DNA of 64,000 nt, taken from positions 22,345,319 through 22,409,318 of the forward strand of contig CM043792.1 in assembly GCA_023974075.1 (NCBI GenBank). Direction: 5' to 3'. The position numbers and the translations under genes are program-made. The notes under the pieces are model-generated. The model saw nothing but the letters and a program-made list of their open reading frames with translations, ran no database searches and had not been told where the DNA came from. The stretch is from Chaenocephalus aceratus. Lineage: Eukaryota; Chordata; Actinopteri; Perciformes; Channichthyidae. Below are positions 20,158 to 57,529 of the stretch, piece after piece; within the stretch, counting starts at the first letter, position 1, and each line of letters begins with the position of its first letter.

Positions 20158-21939
20158 GTAAGATTGTACTTTGTTTTGCCTCATCGTAGTGAATAGTAAA
20201 CTGTCTCAGATCAGTAAATGTGTTAAAATAGCCTATAATTACCAGATGAATCCGATTATTCCATTCAAATTAAGTTGAAGAAATAGAACATGTTCAACAT
20301 GTTAATCATTCACTCTTGTATGAACTGCTGTTGTTTTACTATTATGCAATTGTTCTGTAGTCTGGTAAAAGTATTATGTTCTGGCATTAAAACAAATGTG
20401 ATCTCATTCCACAAAACCCTCAGATGAGTTTGCTAACATTGCCAATGTAAATCCTGACTTGACCTGAGTCTTGTTTTATTTCCCATGAGATGGATTTGCA
20501 TAATTTACGATGAGCTAGTAATAATTTATTCAGTTGAATATTCTAACCTTCTACTTTTTAGGGACTTAAAGCAAAAGTTAGAGCAGAATTCATGGCCTGC
20601 AGCATTGAAGGAGAAACATAACTTGATGAAAAAAACAGGAGCTTTAAGAAGCTACTTAACAAAAATATTGTTTTGTTGTTGGTTGCAAATCAGATAGTTA
20701 TCTGTCTTTTAACTTTGGAGGCTCTGTGCTGATTTTATAAAAAGAAAACCTGTTGCACACTTTGATAAATGCATCAAATATGGCAATGGAAACATTCACA
20801 GAATAGTATTTCATGAGCTTGCCAAAATAATACTCATAACAGTCATCAATGACTTCAATGTATTGTTTACCTAAGCATCAGAGCTTGAGTGCTTCAATAG
20901 GGTAATATGTTTTATTCGGATGGTCTGTTTCTGTCGGATGAATGAACTACCATATGCTACATGTTACAATATTCTATCCATTCGCCTGAATCAGATCCGC
21001 CTTTTCCTCCAGATTTATAGACACCAACAACTGATCTCAAACACCCCCTCTGCTGAGATGTAACCGACTATCCGTCAGATGAATGCCATGCCTTTTGCCA
21101 TGGTTGAAAAGAAAAACTGGCATCATAAAACCTCTTATGTTATTGGCACCAAACTAAGTTGTCAGACCATGCATGCTTGCCTCCTGTGCATTGGCAGTGA
21201 CAAGCACTTCAATCTGACTGCAGCAAGGCTATTGGCAGTACTGTGATTCCCCTCATTCAATTACTTAGGCTCGGACTCATTTACATCCATGCCCACCCCT
21301 TAATAAATAAAAGAAAATGTGTCAGCAAACAATTCAGTGTTACCCATCACAGCTGATTATAGCAGAATGTGAAGGGCAAGCATATTTCCCCAGAGTGAGA
21401 TTATGACTGTAGGGTGTAGTGATTTCCCTACATAGCAGTGCTTGACCAAATAAACACACACGGAATCTAGCCTTAGGTACTGCAACACAGCCTGATGCTC
21501 TTCTTTACACATACCATCATCAGGTCTGTTCTCAAGAGAGAGGATCCAGATACAACATCTATACAATCCTCTGCTGGTAAGGATGATACAAAAACAACAT
21601 TTCCTGTTTTAAAGATCTCGGGTAAACATGCCGTAACATTTAAATGCTTTTTCTGACTGATAAAATTGATTTATGGCATCACAGAGATCACTCGTATAGA
21701 TAGCTACTTGTTTTATTGGTTCAACAAACTAACATCAATCAGGAAGAAGGGAGGAAGGAAGAGAGATCCCATTCCATATCTGATGAAGATGATGGATTTA
21801 ATGTTCTTCTCCTGAAAGGAAACAATCTATGTTAACGTGCATGTGGATGAACAAAAATGTCAGAATTGTAAAAATGATTTAAAAAAGGTTATTTTAAATG
21901 ATTTTGCACTGTTACTGAGATAAGTCTTTATGTGTGCAG
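20158..21939 (+). other. sstr2: Probable intron 1 of sstr2 (5' UTR intron)
   Basis: It is bounded by GTAAGA at 20,158 and a pyrimidine/TG-rich CAG ending at 21,939. No ORF or transposon end is seen inside. Confidence 0.4.
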
Positions 21940-21976
21940 GTGAGATGCCCTAATTCACGGGAGACAGTGAGGTATC

Positions 21977-23089
21977 ATGGACTCCTGGATCTTCCCATCC
22001 CCCCCCCCGAACCTGTCGGATCACCTCATGTATGACAGCTTCGTGCAGGGCAATGAGTCTGAATACAATGGGACCTACACAGACCACAGCTTCAACAAAA
22101 CCAGCACGGTGGTCATCACCTGCATGTACTTCCTTGTTTGCACTGTGGGGCTCTGTGGAAATGCCCTCGTCATCTACGTCATCCTGCGCTACGCCAAGAT
22201 GAAGACGGTTACCAACATCTACATCCTCAACCTGGCAGTGGCCGACGTGCTCTTCATGATGGGCCTGCCCTTCATCGCCATCCAGCTGGCTCTGGTCCAC
22301 TGGCCGTTTGGCCCGGTGCTCTGCAGGGTGGTGATGACGGTCGACTCCCTGAACCAGTTCACATCCATCTTCTGCCTGATGGTCATGAGCATCGATCGCT
22401 ACCTGGCTGTGGTGCACCCCATTAAGTCCACAAAGTGGCGCAAGCCGCGAATGGCCAAGACTATTAACTTGACAGTGTGGGGGGTGTCCTTGATGGTGAA
22501 CCTGCCCATTGTTATCTACAGCGGAGTCATCGTAAAGCAAGACGGCTGCTTCTGCACCATCGTGTGGCCCGAGCCTCAAGAGGCCTACCAGACGGCGTTC
22601 ATGTTCTACACCTTCATCCTGGGCTTCTTCCTGCCCCTCATGGTCATCTGCCTTTGCTACTTGTTTATCATCTTTAAGGTGAAGTCCTCGGGCATCCGTG
22701 TGGGCTCCTCTAAAAGGAAGCGCTCAGAGAGGAAGGTGACGAGGATGGTGTCCATCGTAGTGGCAGTGTTCGTCTTCTGCTGGCTGCCTTTCTACGTTTT
22801 CAACGTCACCTCGGTGACAGGGACCATCAGCACCACTCCCTTCCTGAGGAGCACTTTTGCTTTTGTGGTGGTTCTGGGATACGCCAATAGCTGCGCCAAC
22901 CCGATTCTCTACGCCTTCCTGTCAGAAAACTTTAGGAAGAGTTTCCAGAATGTTCTGTGTCTTAAGAAGGTGGGAGGGCTGGATGAGGCTGACCGCAGCG
23001 ATAGCCGACAGGATAAGTCTCGCATGATAAATGAACCCACAGAGACCCAAAGCACTCTGCTGAATGGTGACCTGCAGACCAGCATCTGA
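21977..23089 (+). CDS. sstr2: Somatostatin receptor type 2, complete single coding exon
   Basis: A 370-residue class A GPCR for somatostatin that couples to Gi and inhibits adenylyl cyclase at the plasma membrane. The N-terminus has four N-glycosylation sequons (Asn12, 26, 31, 40). Visible landmarks are GN in TM1 (61-62), LAVAD in TM2 (Asp90), Cys116 for the loop disulphide, Asp123 in TM3 (the somatostatin-contacting acid), DRY at 140-142, FCWLPF in TM6 (267-272) and the somatostatin-receptor signature [13 protein letters not shown] at 302-314. The tail has a likely palmitoylated Cys328, a TETQST phosphorylation cluster and the terminal LQTSI, a PDZ ligand identical in my recollection to mammalian SSTR2. 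This tail decides type 2 over other subtypes. The ATG follows an acceptor at 21,939. The frame is intact, and length fits the family (about 370). Confidence 0.95.
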   Translation: MDSWIFPSPPPNLSDHLMYDSFVQGNESEYNGTYTDHSFNKTSTVVITCMYFLVCTVGLCGNALVIYVILRYAKMKTVTNIYILNLAVADVLFMMGLPFIAIQLALVHWPFGPVLCRVVMTVDSLNQFTSIFCLMVMSIDRYLAVVHPIKSTKWRKPRMAKTINLTVWGVSLMVNLPIVIYSGVIVKQDGCFCTIVWPEPQEAYQTAFMFYTFILGFFLPLMVICLCYLFIIFKVKSSGIRVGSSKRKRSERKVTRMVSIVVAVFVFCWLPFYVFNVTSVTGTISTTPFLRSTFAFVVVLGYANSCANPILYAFLSENFRKSFQNVLCLKKVGGLDEADRSDSRQDKSRMINEPTETQSTLLNGDLQTSI

Positions 23090-25610
23090 GAGGAAGGGGA
23101 TGGACTCGCACACAAGAGTCCTACATATCTGAAATAAATAACAGTGAGCTCCTATCAGCATCTCTAAGGTCGCATCAGAGAGGAAGTGGACATTATTAAA
23201 GAAAGGAACATGTCCCTTGTTAAGGGGGACAAAGCAACATCAGAATTTCAAACAGCACTGTTCCTCTATCTGCCTTTGACACATTGTTTGATTTCCTTGG
23301 CTGTAAACAAATCCATTATTATGTTATTGTGCGTTCATAAAACTGTTTGTTGCTCTATGCTGTATATGAAATCTGTTTGACTGTGCTCAGTGTATTGACT
23401 CTGAGGAAAGGTGGAACGGACACTAACGCCCACTTACAAATGGTCCCCTGGGTGACATGAATTTTCCCTGGAGACCAAGGTTTACTTTACTTACAAACTG
23501 GCAATTCCTTTATTTTGTTCATGTCATGTCTGCAATGTATGTTCTCTTTTCAACTGTAAATATATGTAGAAATGGGGAAGAGAATGTGTAAAAAAAGTCA
23601 AATGTAATCTCTATTTTCCAGACACAAAACATTATTAATGTTAGTTCTCTTGAATATTGTGTTTTGTGGTGCAATGGTCTGATTAAATGTGTGACCAAAT
23701 GTACTTGTGAAGAAACGTATCAATTGTAAATGTAACAGTGTTCAGTTGGCGGTACATATATCATATTTTGTCACTCGCTGCTGTAGTGTAGCTACATGCA
23801 TAATTAATATTACATTAAAGGTACTGACTCGATAAACAAAGCCAGCCTCTAACCAAATTGCTGCTAAGATGTATAGAAACTCTCCTCTGATGTTGTATAG
23901 CGTATGAGGTTGTGCCACTGTAAACCTGATTCATGAATTTATGTTGGGAGATTTTCATTCTCATTGTTTATTTACCATTATTTATGTTACAAAATAATGT
24001 TGGTATCATTGTTTTTTGAAAGTATTTTCTTCTTTCCAAAATGCAAGACTGCATTGTTCTAAATTATTCAATTAGAATACTGGGTAGTTCATATCTTTTA
24101 CTTATTACACCATAAAACCTGCTCATATCATATTTTCTTAAGGATAATTTTACTCCAGTGAAGCGAATGGATCACTATCCAAGAAGAGAAGTAATGTACT
24201 TGGATTTAAGCTGGATACACTTTTCTCATTTCAAACAGACTTTCAGTTTATTGATGTTTCATTATGTTGTATTGCAGGAAGCAATGTTCGGTAGCTATCT
24301 GTAAACTGCTGTTTTTCATCTGTTCTTCTATTCTCCTCGACTTTCCATAATGTGAGAGGCTTAGCTTGTCGAATGCTGCCTCTCATAGCTAGCTACTTGT
24401 AAAGACTCTGTATAATGACACTGACACATCCTCCTCTCACCATCTGTGGCATTTGAGTTGTCACGTTTCAAGTGTTTTTTTTTCTCCTCCGGGTGTCTGA
24501 GTGACGGGAATTTGTAAAAGACTACAACACTTATCCTCGAGAGGCTCTGAGGTTCCTTTATCATCGTGACGGCTGTGCTGCTCCAAGAGTCCAACGTGCA
24601 CCCTGCCATCCTGTGACTGTCTGTCTGTGGCTGTGCTCAGATTCCTCAGATCTATATAACTTTAAAACTCTACCCTACACGACCGCACATGTTCCCTCCA
24701 TACACACCAACACCAGTGACAGATTAGAATCCTGAGTGTCTGTGTGCGTTAATCTCAATCACCTAAACCCTTACAAAACTGTGGGGCAGAGTATGTGTTA
24801 TCTATCATTGATATTTAAATTCATACATTCAAAAGAGACTAACCACTCTAAACATGTGGTTTTCTTGTGTCAATAGTGGATGAAAAACAGAATTACACAA
24901 ACACACTGACAAGTTGTGACCGCCCAGCCACAACAAATCAACTTCCATTATCCAATCTGTGGTATTTTGGGATTTGTTACCTCTTGTATTTTTCTCATCC
25001 AAAGAGATGACACAACTATTATGTCTTATATGTCCATAGCAACAGTGACCAAGAGTGTCGGGCCCATGGTTACACGAATTAGCATAATAGATATGACACT
25101 GGACATGAATTATGAATGCGGACATTGCTCAGATGAAAAAGAAAGGCTGCATTAGGGCTGTGAAACAAAACAACGGTTACAAAAACACTGATTTAAGTGT
25201 ATAGGAAGGTTTGTGTACACATATGTAAATCCCATCACCTGTACAATATCATCTAGCTATTGCAGTCATTCTAGAATTTATCAGGGCAAAGACCTTTTGT
25301 CAATGCTTACAGTTTTTTTTCATCTTAAATATTTACATTTCTTAATATTATATTGTAGATGTTCTACTTGCCATTTGTTCCATCGGTGTTGTAATTTGGT
25401 ATGTTTTTTTATGGAGTAATGTTATGTCTCATGAAGATTAAAAAAAACAAACAATTGAAAGTTTGACTGTTTCTGTAGAAAGTGCATCATGTATGTTCTT
25501 CCAGTTTCTGTTCAGTTGAGTAATAATGAAACATCAAGTTTGACGGAGCAAACAAAGATTGTGCATAATTGTGTTGAAACTAAATAAAGCAAGTTATAAG
25601 TGATTCATTT
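23090..25610 (+). other. sstr2: 3' UTR of sstr2 (probable)
   Basis: A/T-rich sequence without coding features follows the stop. AATAAA at 25,583-25,588 in TAAATAAAGC is a plausible polyadenylation signal; an earlier AATAAA lies near 23,133. The true 3' end is uncertain. Confidence 0.45.
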
Positions 25611-26700
25611 GTTTGTAATATTGTGAATGCCAAATGAATATGGTAAAATACTGGATATTTACAGTACATTTAACATTTGCAATGTATTAACAATATTGTT
25701 ATTACATTAATTTAATCCTAGGGTCTAAGGTTTGCTTTAAATCCTGAGGGCAGGTTAACACTTGATTTCTCCCAGATCTTCTCTGAGCTTAGTCTGACCA
25801 CCAAGTGGCGCCATACTCAAACACGTAACTAGAGATGCTCTCGGGACAGAAATATGACAGTTCATTAGAAAGCTTAAAGGTTTATGCATGTCAAGTGTTA
25901 AAATGTGTTAAATCTTTGTTAAATGGATGCGTTTCCTTTCCGTACTTTCTCTTAAAGTCCAGAATACACTACAGTGTACATTCTGTATATTGACCCGATG
26001 AAGGGCAGTTTGATTGTCAGATAAGAAAAAAACAACAAATACATTCCAATTTTGTTCTGAGTTTAATCACTGAAACGGATAATGAAGCTCTCCTCTTCCT
26101 CCTCGTTTCAGCTGCGTCCCTGAATGTCCTTGGGTGGTCTTAACTGCTCCATGATACACCAATAACCAAAGTCTTTGATATTACTGTTCAGAAACCCACC
26201 GTTGCCCTCTAGCAGCAGACCAAAGGATATGCATGTTGGTTTTGACTTAAAGAGCAGCTACACAACCAGGGGTTGTGGTTTTTATGTGGCATTACTGTGA
26301 TAGGTTAGGGACCTCATATTATACATGAGTGAATATTTGTTTATTTCTGTATTTTATTATACATACACAATATGTGATATTCAAACAAAACAGACCACAA
26401 CACCCTGATGTGTATGTGCATTATCTAAAGTCTTGACAGCATACTGATTGAATGGAGCACTGGGTTTACTGCACTGCAGAGGCACGACACCACGGACCAC
26501 ACCGGTCTACACCAGCCACACAGTTGCCATGGAGAAGATTAACACTGATGGATTCAGAGCGAGGCTGTGGTCGCACAGTGCGCGTATACGTGCAATGTGT
26601 TTTATCCTTTATACATCTCACATGATCGTCTCCCCATCCCCAAACTACAGAACAAAAATCATGATGGGCAGCATGCCTTGAGGCATTACTGAGGGTCATT
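25611..26700. other. Intergenic between sstr2 and usp22 (convergent genes)
   Basis: No ORF of interest. TTTATT at 26,340-26,345 and 26,353-26,358 would be AATAAA on the minus strand and may serve usp22. A CTCF-like core with one mismatch lies at 25,798-25,811. Confidence 0.45.
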
Positions 26701-26703
26701 TTT

Positions 26704-26880
26704 CACATATTATAAGATCATGAGAGCCCAGTCGCATGCAGTGTTGTTAATTGGGCTTTTTTTTTTTTTTTTTTTGCATAGCATCCAAGGTGTTCAATGA
26801 GAAGAGACCACAGCATGTATGGAGTCTTCTCTTCATAATGCCACATGAAACCCAAAGCTCACATTCAACATACAATTCAT
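26704..26880 (+). repeat. Direct repeat, copy 1 (partner at 28,767-28,850)
   Basis: TCACATATTATAAGA and then (after a 100-base insert with a T-run) CATGTATGGAGTCTTCTCTTC and about 50 further bases recur almost exactly at 28,767-28,850, where the two parts are adjacent. Copy 1 lies downstream of the usp22 stop, probably in its 3' UTR. Confidence 0.8.
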
Positions 26881-27349
26881 AAACAGCAAAAAGGTAGCCA
26901 ATTTAACCATCACCATCATTATACCAACAATTCCACAAGAATGAAAGTATAATACGTCAAACAACATTTCCAGTACCAGGACAGCGAGGGACACATGACT
27001 GTACTGAAATTTAAAAAATAAAATACACAAATGAACAGTAAACAAAAATGTGATGAGTTGCTAAAAAAAATAGATATTCCCCACCCTCAACCAGACTTAA
27101 AAATAAAACAATCAACAGTAAATAATGGAACATGAGCACACTCAGGTCCAAATCTGCTTAGTTTCCATGGCAGCACTTCCCCAGCAACTGGCAAAGGCAG
27201 TGTCTCTAAGCCCCCCCATGTTTTGTTTTTTTGCTCTTAAAAATAAATGTATACTAGATTCATACAGTATTTCATAACAAAATTCACAAATGATAAGAAT
27301 CATAACCATACCTTTAGAAATGTTCTTGCAAAGTTCATAATACGTTGAT

Positions 27350-27931
27350 TTTATTATTCTTACTTCTTTTTTTTTTGCGTTCAGTCCTGTATGCATATGA
27401 CAACAAACTGTCCTCTATCGAGTTAAACGCTTGGTCAGTTAAAAACGAGAGCACCATGGGAGAGAAATGGAGGGCGTGAGTGGGGGGCGGGTGGTGAAGG
27501 GGGTCAGAATACTGGGAAAAAAAAAATCCAGATGTGCCCAATGGAGATGACGGCCAGTCACACTCAGACCGCCCCCTGCAGCAGGTAGGGGGGGAGGGAG
27601 GGTGAGGGGGTGGGGGGAGGCCTCTTCCCTCTGCCCAAGCCTGGAACTGACGAAGCACGAACTCTTCCTCCTCCTCCATCTCTCCTCTTCATTCAGTTTT
27701 GTCAAGTAGATGCCAAGAAGTAGCTCAGTGCTTGTTTTTTTTTTGTATTCTTTTGAAAGGTTGCATGATTTCGCACGTCTTTTTATGTGTTGCCCTCCAG
27801 AGCTGGACTCTGTAGTAGACTGGTAGTCAAAGAGTTTCAGGTAGGTTTGTGTGTTTGTGTTTCATCCTGTCCCCAGGCCCTTGACTCTCTCGTTAGAAGC
27901 AGTGGTTCTTCGTGGTCAGTCCTCACAAAGA
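27350..27931 (-). other. usp22: Proximal 3' UTR of usp22
   Basis: No other gene lies here. TTTATT at 27,350-27,355 is AATAAA on the minus strand and could be a proximal polyadenylation signal. The sequence is rich in G runs and C/T tracts. The UTR may extend on to about 26,340. Confidence 0.4.
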
Positions 27932-52586
<24,655 letters not shown>

Positions 52587-53010
52587 GACAGACAAAACAT
52601 TCAGTTTGGGTTTTTTAGGTGACAATGAAAAGTCTCCTGGATGATTCACTTAGCTAGCTACCTAGCACGAACTGTATGTCCAGAAATGGTTTCCGTTTGG
52701 AAATGGGACAATCGATGTAGTATCCAAAATACTCCTCGGGCATCTGACAAACACGGTATTTGATTAACTAGCTACACATCATGTAGTCACCTAACGGAAT
52801 TATCACTTCTCTAAGATTTCTGCTCCTCTGGCTGTTTTGACAGTTGTCTTTTCCTTTAGCGTTAGCTCCAGTTCCACTCTCACGATTAGTTAGCTTTCTT
52901 TCTCTAGTTAGCCTGCTAACACTCAACTACAGCTTCACAATGCCCGCCCAGCGTACACCGTGATTTGTCAACACAAAGACGTTACGTCACTACGTTGGTT
53001 CGCTGCGCAC
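52587..53010 (-). promoter_or_regulatory. usp22: usp22 5' UTR and promoter region
   Basis: The region just upstream of the first exon includes a CRE/ATF-like TTACGTCA at 52,982-52,989 and a locally higher CpG content. No TATA box stands out, and the transcription start is not placed. Confidence 0.4.
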
Positions 53011-55240
53011 GTTGGGTGCGCTTGGTTTGGATCCCAATGTGTTCCGTGTGGGTGCATTTATTATTTTAAACATAGATAGGATGCATCAATGGCGTTGCCG
53101 TAACATAAATCACCTTCCTTACAGGATAGGGTGGAACTATATCAAAATGCACAGTAAAATTATTCTGTATGGTGCAAAGCTGTACTAGGTTTTTTAAAAG
53201 GATACATTATCAACAAGGACCAAATATATATGTCACTTTCTTTAGGACAATCATTGCAGATGGCTGTTCGACAAATGCTTCATCTGTCACTTGGATACAC
53301 GTATTGGATAAACTTTGGAATTATGTGCAATAGTAAAACAAATTGAAATGTGTTATAGTCTTTGACAGAAAAAAAGAAGTCCTAAAACTAAATATTTCAA
53401 TGTGAAATTCCCCAGTATATTATATCCAATCTTTATTCCAGACTCAAGGTCCATATCACATACAAAAAGACAAAACACACATCAATAAATAAGATAAAAA
53501 GCTAAACACAAAACAGATAAAAACAAACAGATACAAATAAAAACATAAAATCAGTCCAATCACAGCTAGTCACAAATGCTCACTGTCTGTATAGGCTATT
53601 GCGCCAATGTCTCCAAATCATGGAAGAGAACCGGGTAGAACTCTTCACATGGTTAATTAAAATCGAGATAACATGATTGTCCGAGTCTTCTAGGCGACAC
53701 ATGAATTTGTACATTAACTTTCTTATAAAAATAAACGTTCAACCCATTTGGTTTAATCAATTAAAGCCTACCATCTAGTGGTCATAGGATGTATGTATTT
53801 GCTTATACAAAACATAAAAAACTCAACTGCAAAGTCAACTTGGTTGTCTATGTACAGATACGAAGCCTGACAATTCATCTTTAATTTAGGTTTCAAATAT
53901 ATATTTAAAAAGTAATATTGGCTAATCTGACATGTCTGTAAAAATGTGTTGAAATAAATAGTCAATTCTCTTGATTGTTCACTTGGGGGCACTGCAGTTC
54001 TTCTGATCTGTACAGTAGGTTTGTAGTTGTGTGTATATTCAAATTGGTTGGTGGTGTTAACAGGAAATAAATATAAATAATGTTAATATAGACAAAACAA
54101 TGATATATTTTAATTTGAATAATATATTTAAATAAACTCACTACATATTTGCATTGTTTTGGTTGTTACTTTTTTATATGTATTGTGTATGTCTTGTAAT
54201 TGTACTGTTGGGGAACTTGCAATCTAAGGTTTACATGCATAACATAATTACACCGTAGTTGTGTATAGGTCATTAAACAACCATACCAGAATCTTATGAC
54301 ATGGAATTTACTGTTTATCTTGTCACCAGTCATGTCATTTCTCCTGCAATGCTTAATTAATTAATTGTATCAGTAACTACACTGTTGGTTCAAAGCTTGC
54401 ATGTCTCCTTTGCAGCAATAAAAACAACTATAATGCAGTTACGGTACAAAAGAAGTGCACTAAAGGCCAGTAGACTATCAAGGTTCATTGGAACTGGGCC
54501 ACTGCTTTCTAGGAAATCCAGATGCTGAAATAGACACTGATGGGTATGAACTAGTGCTTTGGTAATCATTTAGATGTGACAGAGCTAGTTCTGAGTACAA
54601 TTAAGCACAAGCAGTCATTCAATTTGTACTGAAGGATTCAACTTTGTTTTGGACCCACAGATACACAGGATATCATGACCAAATGATCCCTCATATTCAT
54701 GACAACAACGCATTGTTTGTTAAATTAAATGTGGAATGATTAATGATCAGCAGCTGACTGGCTATTCTTTATATGGTACTCATAAAGACAGTTGGTGAAA
54801 GTCTCTTTCCAAGAAGCTTATTTGAATCAGATGATGGGAAAACATTTCTTGCCAAATAAAACCTTTGTTTTGGATTGGCAATCTGACTGCATGTCTTTAT
54901 TTCTTCAAGACATTTATTAATTATATTAGCTAAAGCAATTGAACTGAATTAGAAAAGTAGTAAGAATACACATTTAAATTAGTGTCACTGTAAAAGATGA
55001 TCTTCTTTATATATTGCAAAGCATTCTAATAAGAACACAGAACATCTGAAATAAACTTCAGCCTCTTCTCATTGATTTGCTGCTTGAAATCACTTTCATG
55101 CTAAACGATTTTCTCATAAGAATACGTAGGCTAGATACTTTTTGTCAACACACTTTGAAACAGTTATTATTGTGACATTATTCTAACAGTATTGTTTGTT
55201 ATGAGCATGTATGTATGAAGAGCATATGTATATTTTGTAT
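53011..55240. other. Intergenic between usp22 and med9 (divergent)
   Basis: A/T-rich, no ORF or transposon end recognised. A CTCF-like core with two mismatches lies at 53,979-53,992. Confidence 0.5.
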
Positions 55241-55301
55241 GGCGTTACGTCATCATACGACGCATGACGTACACAATCCGCGCCGCAGAGCAGGGAGCGT
55301 G
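55241..55301 (+). promoter_or_regulatory. med9: med9 proximal promoter and 5' UTR
   Basis: TTACGTCA at 55,245-55,252 and ATGACGTA at 55,264-55,271 are CRE/ATF-like sites within 60 bases of the start codon, followed by a GC-rich stretch. No TATA box is seen. Confidence 0.4.
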
Positions 55302-56374
55302 ATGGCGGCTCCTCAACAAAGAGAAGAGAAAGAGAGCGAGGATTGCTCTTTGTTACCTTTAGTTCATGATATTATCAAATGGTAAGGTTTCTTGCAGATT
55401 CTCATGTGTTACATGTTCAACCGCCGCCCGGTTGAAACGTAATTACTTGTCGTCATGTCGTTATGGTGGGGTTGATAAGCTTGTTGACTTGTTAGCCGAA
55501 GCTAAGTTAACTTCTACTGATAGGCTGAGAATAAAAGGTAAACGTCCAAAACAACCAGTGGTGTAAAGTAATTAAGTACATTTACTCAAGTGCTGTACTT
55601 AAGTACAATTTTGAGATACTTGTACTTTACTTGAGTATTTCAATGTTGTGCTTCTTTGTACTTCTACCCCACTACAATTCAGAGGTAAATCGTGTGCTTT
55701 TACTCCATTACATGTATTAAATACCTTTAGTTACTTAGCAGAATTGGATTAATAATGTGATATATAATCAACTCTTAAATCAGACTCAAGTTCCAACTGG
55801 TCTGTGCAGTATACAAAATCATTCAAACTAGCTGCACCTTTACCAGCTTTGATAACACATGAGTGCATCAATAATTATAATCAAAACATATCATATATAT
55901 TATCATGAAATGGGCCAATCTGCATAATGAGTACTTTTTACTTTTGGTTCTTTAGGTATATTTTGATGGCAATACTTTTGTACTTTAACTTGAGTAACAT
56001 TTGCAATGCAGAACTGTTTCTTGTTCAGAGTATTCCTACACTATGGTACTTCTACCTTTACTCAAGTACAAGATCTGAGTACTTCTCCCACCTCTGAAAA
56101 TAACATGTCAACATGGAAATAACATATTCCCTTTCTCCCCTCAATCTGCTTAAGCATGGACAAAGACAGCCCGGATGTTCACCAAGAACTGGCCAAGCTG
56201 AAGGTGAAGATCCAGGAGGCTCGGGATCAGATCTCCACCATGCCCGGGGTGGACAGCAGTCCTCTGGAACAGCAGCAGCAGCTGGCCACGCTGCGGGAGC
56301 AGGTCCGCACCAAGAACCAGCTGCTGCAGAAATACAAAGGTCTGTGCATGTTTGACGTGCCAAAAGCATCCTGA
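55302..56374 (+). CDS. med9: Mediator subunit 9, two exons, complete
   Basis: Subunit of the middle module of the Mediator complex, which links activators to RNA polymerase II in the nucleus. Exon 1 is 55,302-55,381 (26 codons plus two bases, donor GTAAGG). Exon 2 is 56,155-56,374 (acceptor TTAAG). The joined frame codes for 99 residues. Residues 14-27 ([14 protein letters not shown]) and then [38 protein letters not shown] and QKYKGLCMF match the conserved MED9 C-terminal half. A predicted coiled coil covers about residues 35-88. The proline-rich N-terminus of mammalian MED9 (about 146 residues) is absent. The intron holds a hAT element. AATAAA at 56,657-56,662 is the likely polyadenylation signal. 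Confidence 0.9.
55556..56096. mobile_element. hAT element, 541 bp, in the med9 intron
   Basis: The element starts CAGTGGTGTAAAG and ends CCCACCTCTG. The flanking octamers AAAACAAC (55,548-55,555) and AAAATAAC (56,097-56,104) agree at 7 of 8 positions. GTACTT / AAGTAC motifs recur throughout. It is a very common teleost repeat type. It ends 58 bases before med9 exon 2. Confidence 0.85.
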
Positions 56375-56669
56375 AACAGAGCACTGACTGAAGGACACTC
56401 ACAGACAGTCAAGGTCATTCTCACATATGGAGCAGATGTGGGATTCAAGAATACAGGATGGACGTTTAAATGAGAAAGGATTTTTTTCCTTCAGTTGCAT
56501 CACTTTGAAAGATGTCTTGAACGACATACAATATCTTCTTTTGGCTTTTGTTGCGTTACTAGAATGCAAACTTAGTTGTGTTGTGTTTATATTAAATGTA
56601 GTTTTACAGTTTATCATGTCCTTATGTTATTATATTGAAAATGTTTCTTTTTTTCTAATAAATTGAATT

Positions 56670-57125
56670 GAATAAGGAGTATTGGTCTAAAGTCTTTTAA
56701 TCAGCATACTGCTTGCACACATTAATTCGAGCCTGTGGCCTTCATCATTAATTAAGTACATTATTGGCACACACTTCTATCAGTACAAAAAGCAATTATT
56801 CACTATGTTTGTTGTGTTCAGACATGAAGGGGGTTAGGCATTCTAAATCAAATCATTCAGTTTCATGCTTATCCAAAATGAATAGCTGGTGGCTCATGGC
56901 TGAAAAGTCCCAGTGAAAGTGCTCTAAACTGTTAGGTGAGTGTGTTTCTGGACCCTCAGGTCAGTATGTTACATTAATCTTGTGTATGAATGGAAAGGAT
57001 GAGCTATGGGGCGACTTTAGATATATTTTTAATATATTTATCCCATACGTTTGGCACTGTGGAGTGTTTTGTGTAACTTCATTGTGCTTTGCTCGTAAAG
57101 AGAAGAGGAAGACAAACTATAACAA
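56670..57125. other. Short intergenic gap between med9 and rasd1 (tail to tail)
   Basis: No feature beyond A/T-rich sequence. Confidence 0.5.
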
Positions 57126-57529
57126 GTGATTTTATTTTTATTTTCTCTTTTATCTAAAAGTTGACATAGACATAATAAATACAACATTTGGATTTGTTCT
57201 CAATGCAACAAAAATTCAAGTATCCCAAGTAAAAAAAAAAATGAATATAGCAAAATGTAAACGGTTTTTTTCTCCAGTGCCTTTTTGGCAAGCTAATGTG
57301 AGCAGAAGTTACAACATTTTCCTAGCATCTACTGCATCACTACATAGGGGACAGGCCTATGAGCGGAGGCACCTGCCCCGTGTGTCTCATCACAGTTTGG
57401 ATCACATTGCGTCTCTCGACTCGGGCGCTGGAGTCTATAGTATTTGGGTTCATGTCATGTGACCTGTTGAACGGCTCCGCTTCAGCTCTGGAAAGTCTAA
57501 TAAAGTCATTTGCGCACACAAATAAAGTG
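57126..57529 (-). other. rasd1: 3' UTR of rasd1 (probable)
   Basis: TTTATT at 57,131-57,136 is AATAAA on the minus strand, about 400 bases after the stop. Confidence 0.45.

Noticed and set aside
21950..22579. A 209-codon antisense ORF over sstr2
   Set aside because: It is the GC-biased shadow of the receptor frame.
27439..27705. Proline-rich minus-strand ORFs at 27.3-27.7 kb
   Set aside because: They lie in the usp22 3' UTR and result from C/T-rich low-complexity sequence.
52587..52649. A longer N-terminus for usp22 starting with GTG at 52,649
   Set aside because: GTG initiation is not expected in a vertebrate gene, a stop precedes it directly, and the ATG at 52,586 matches the fish-type start.
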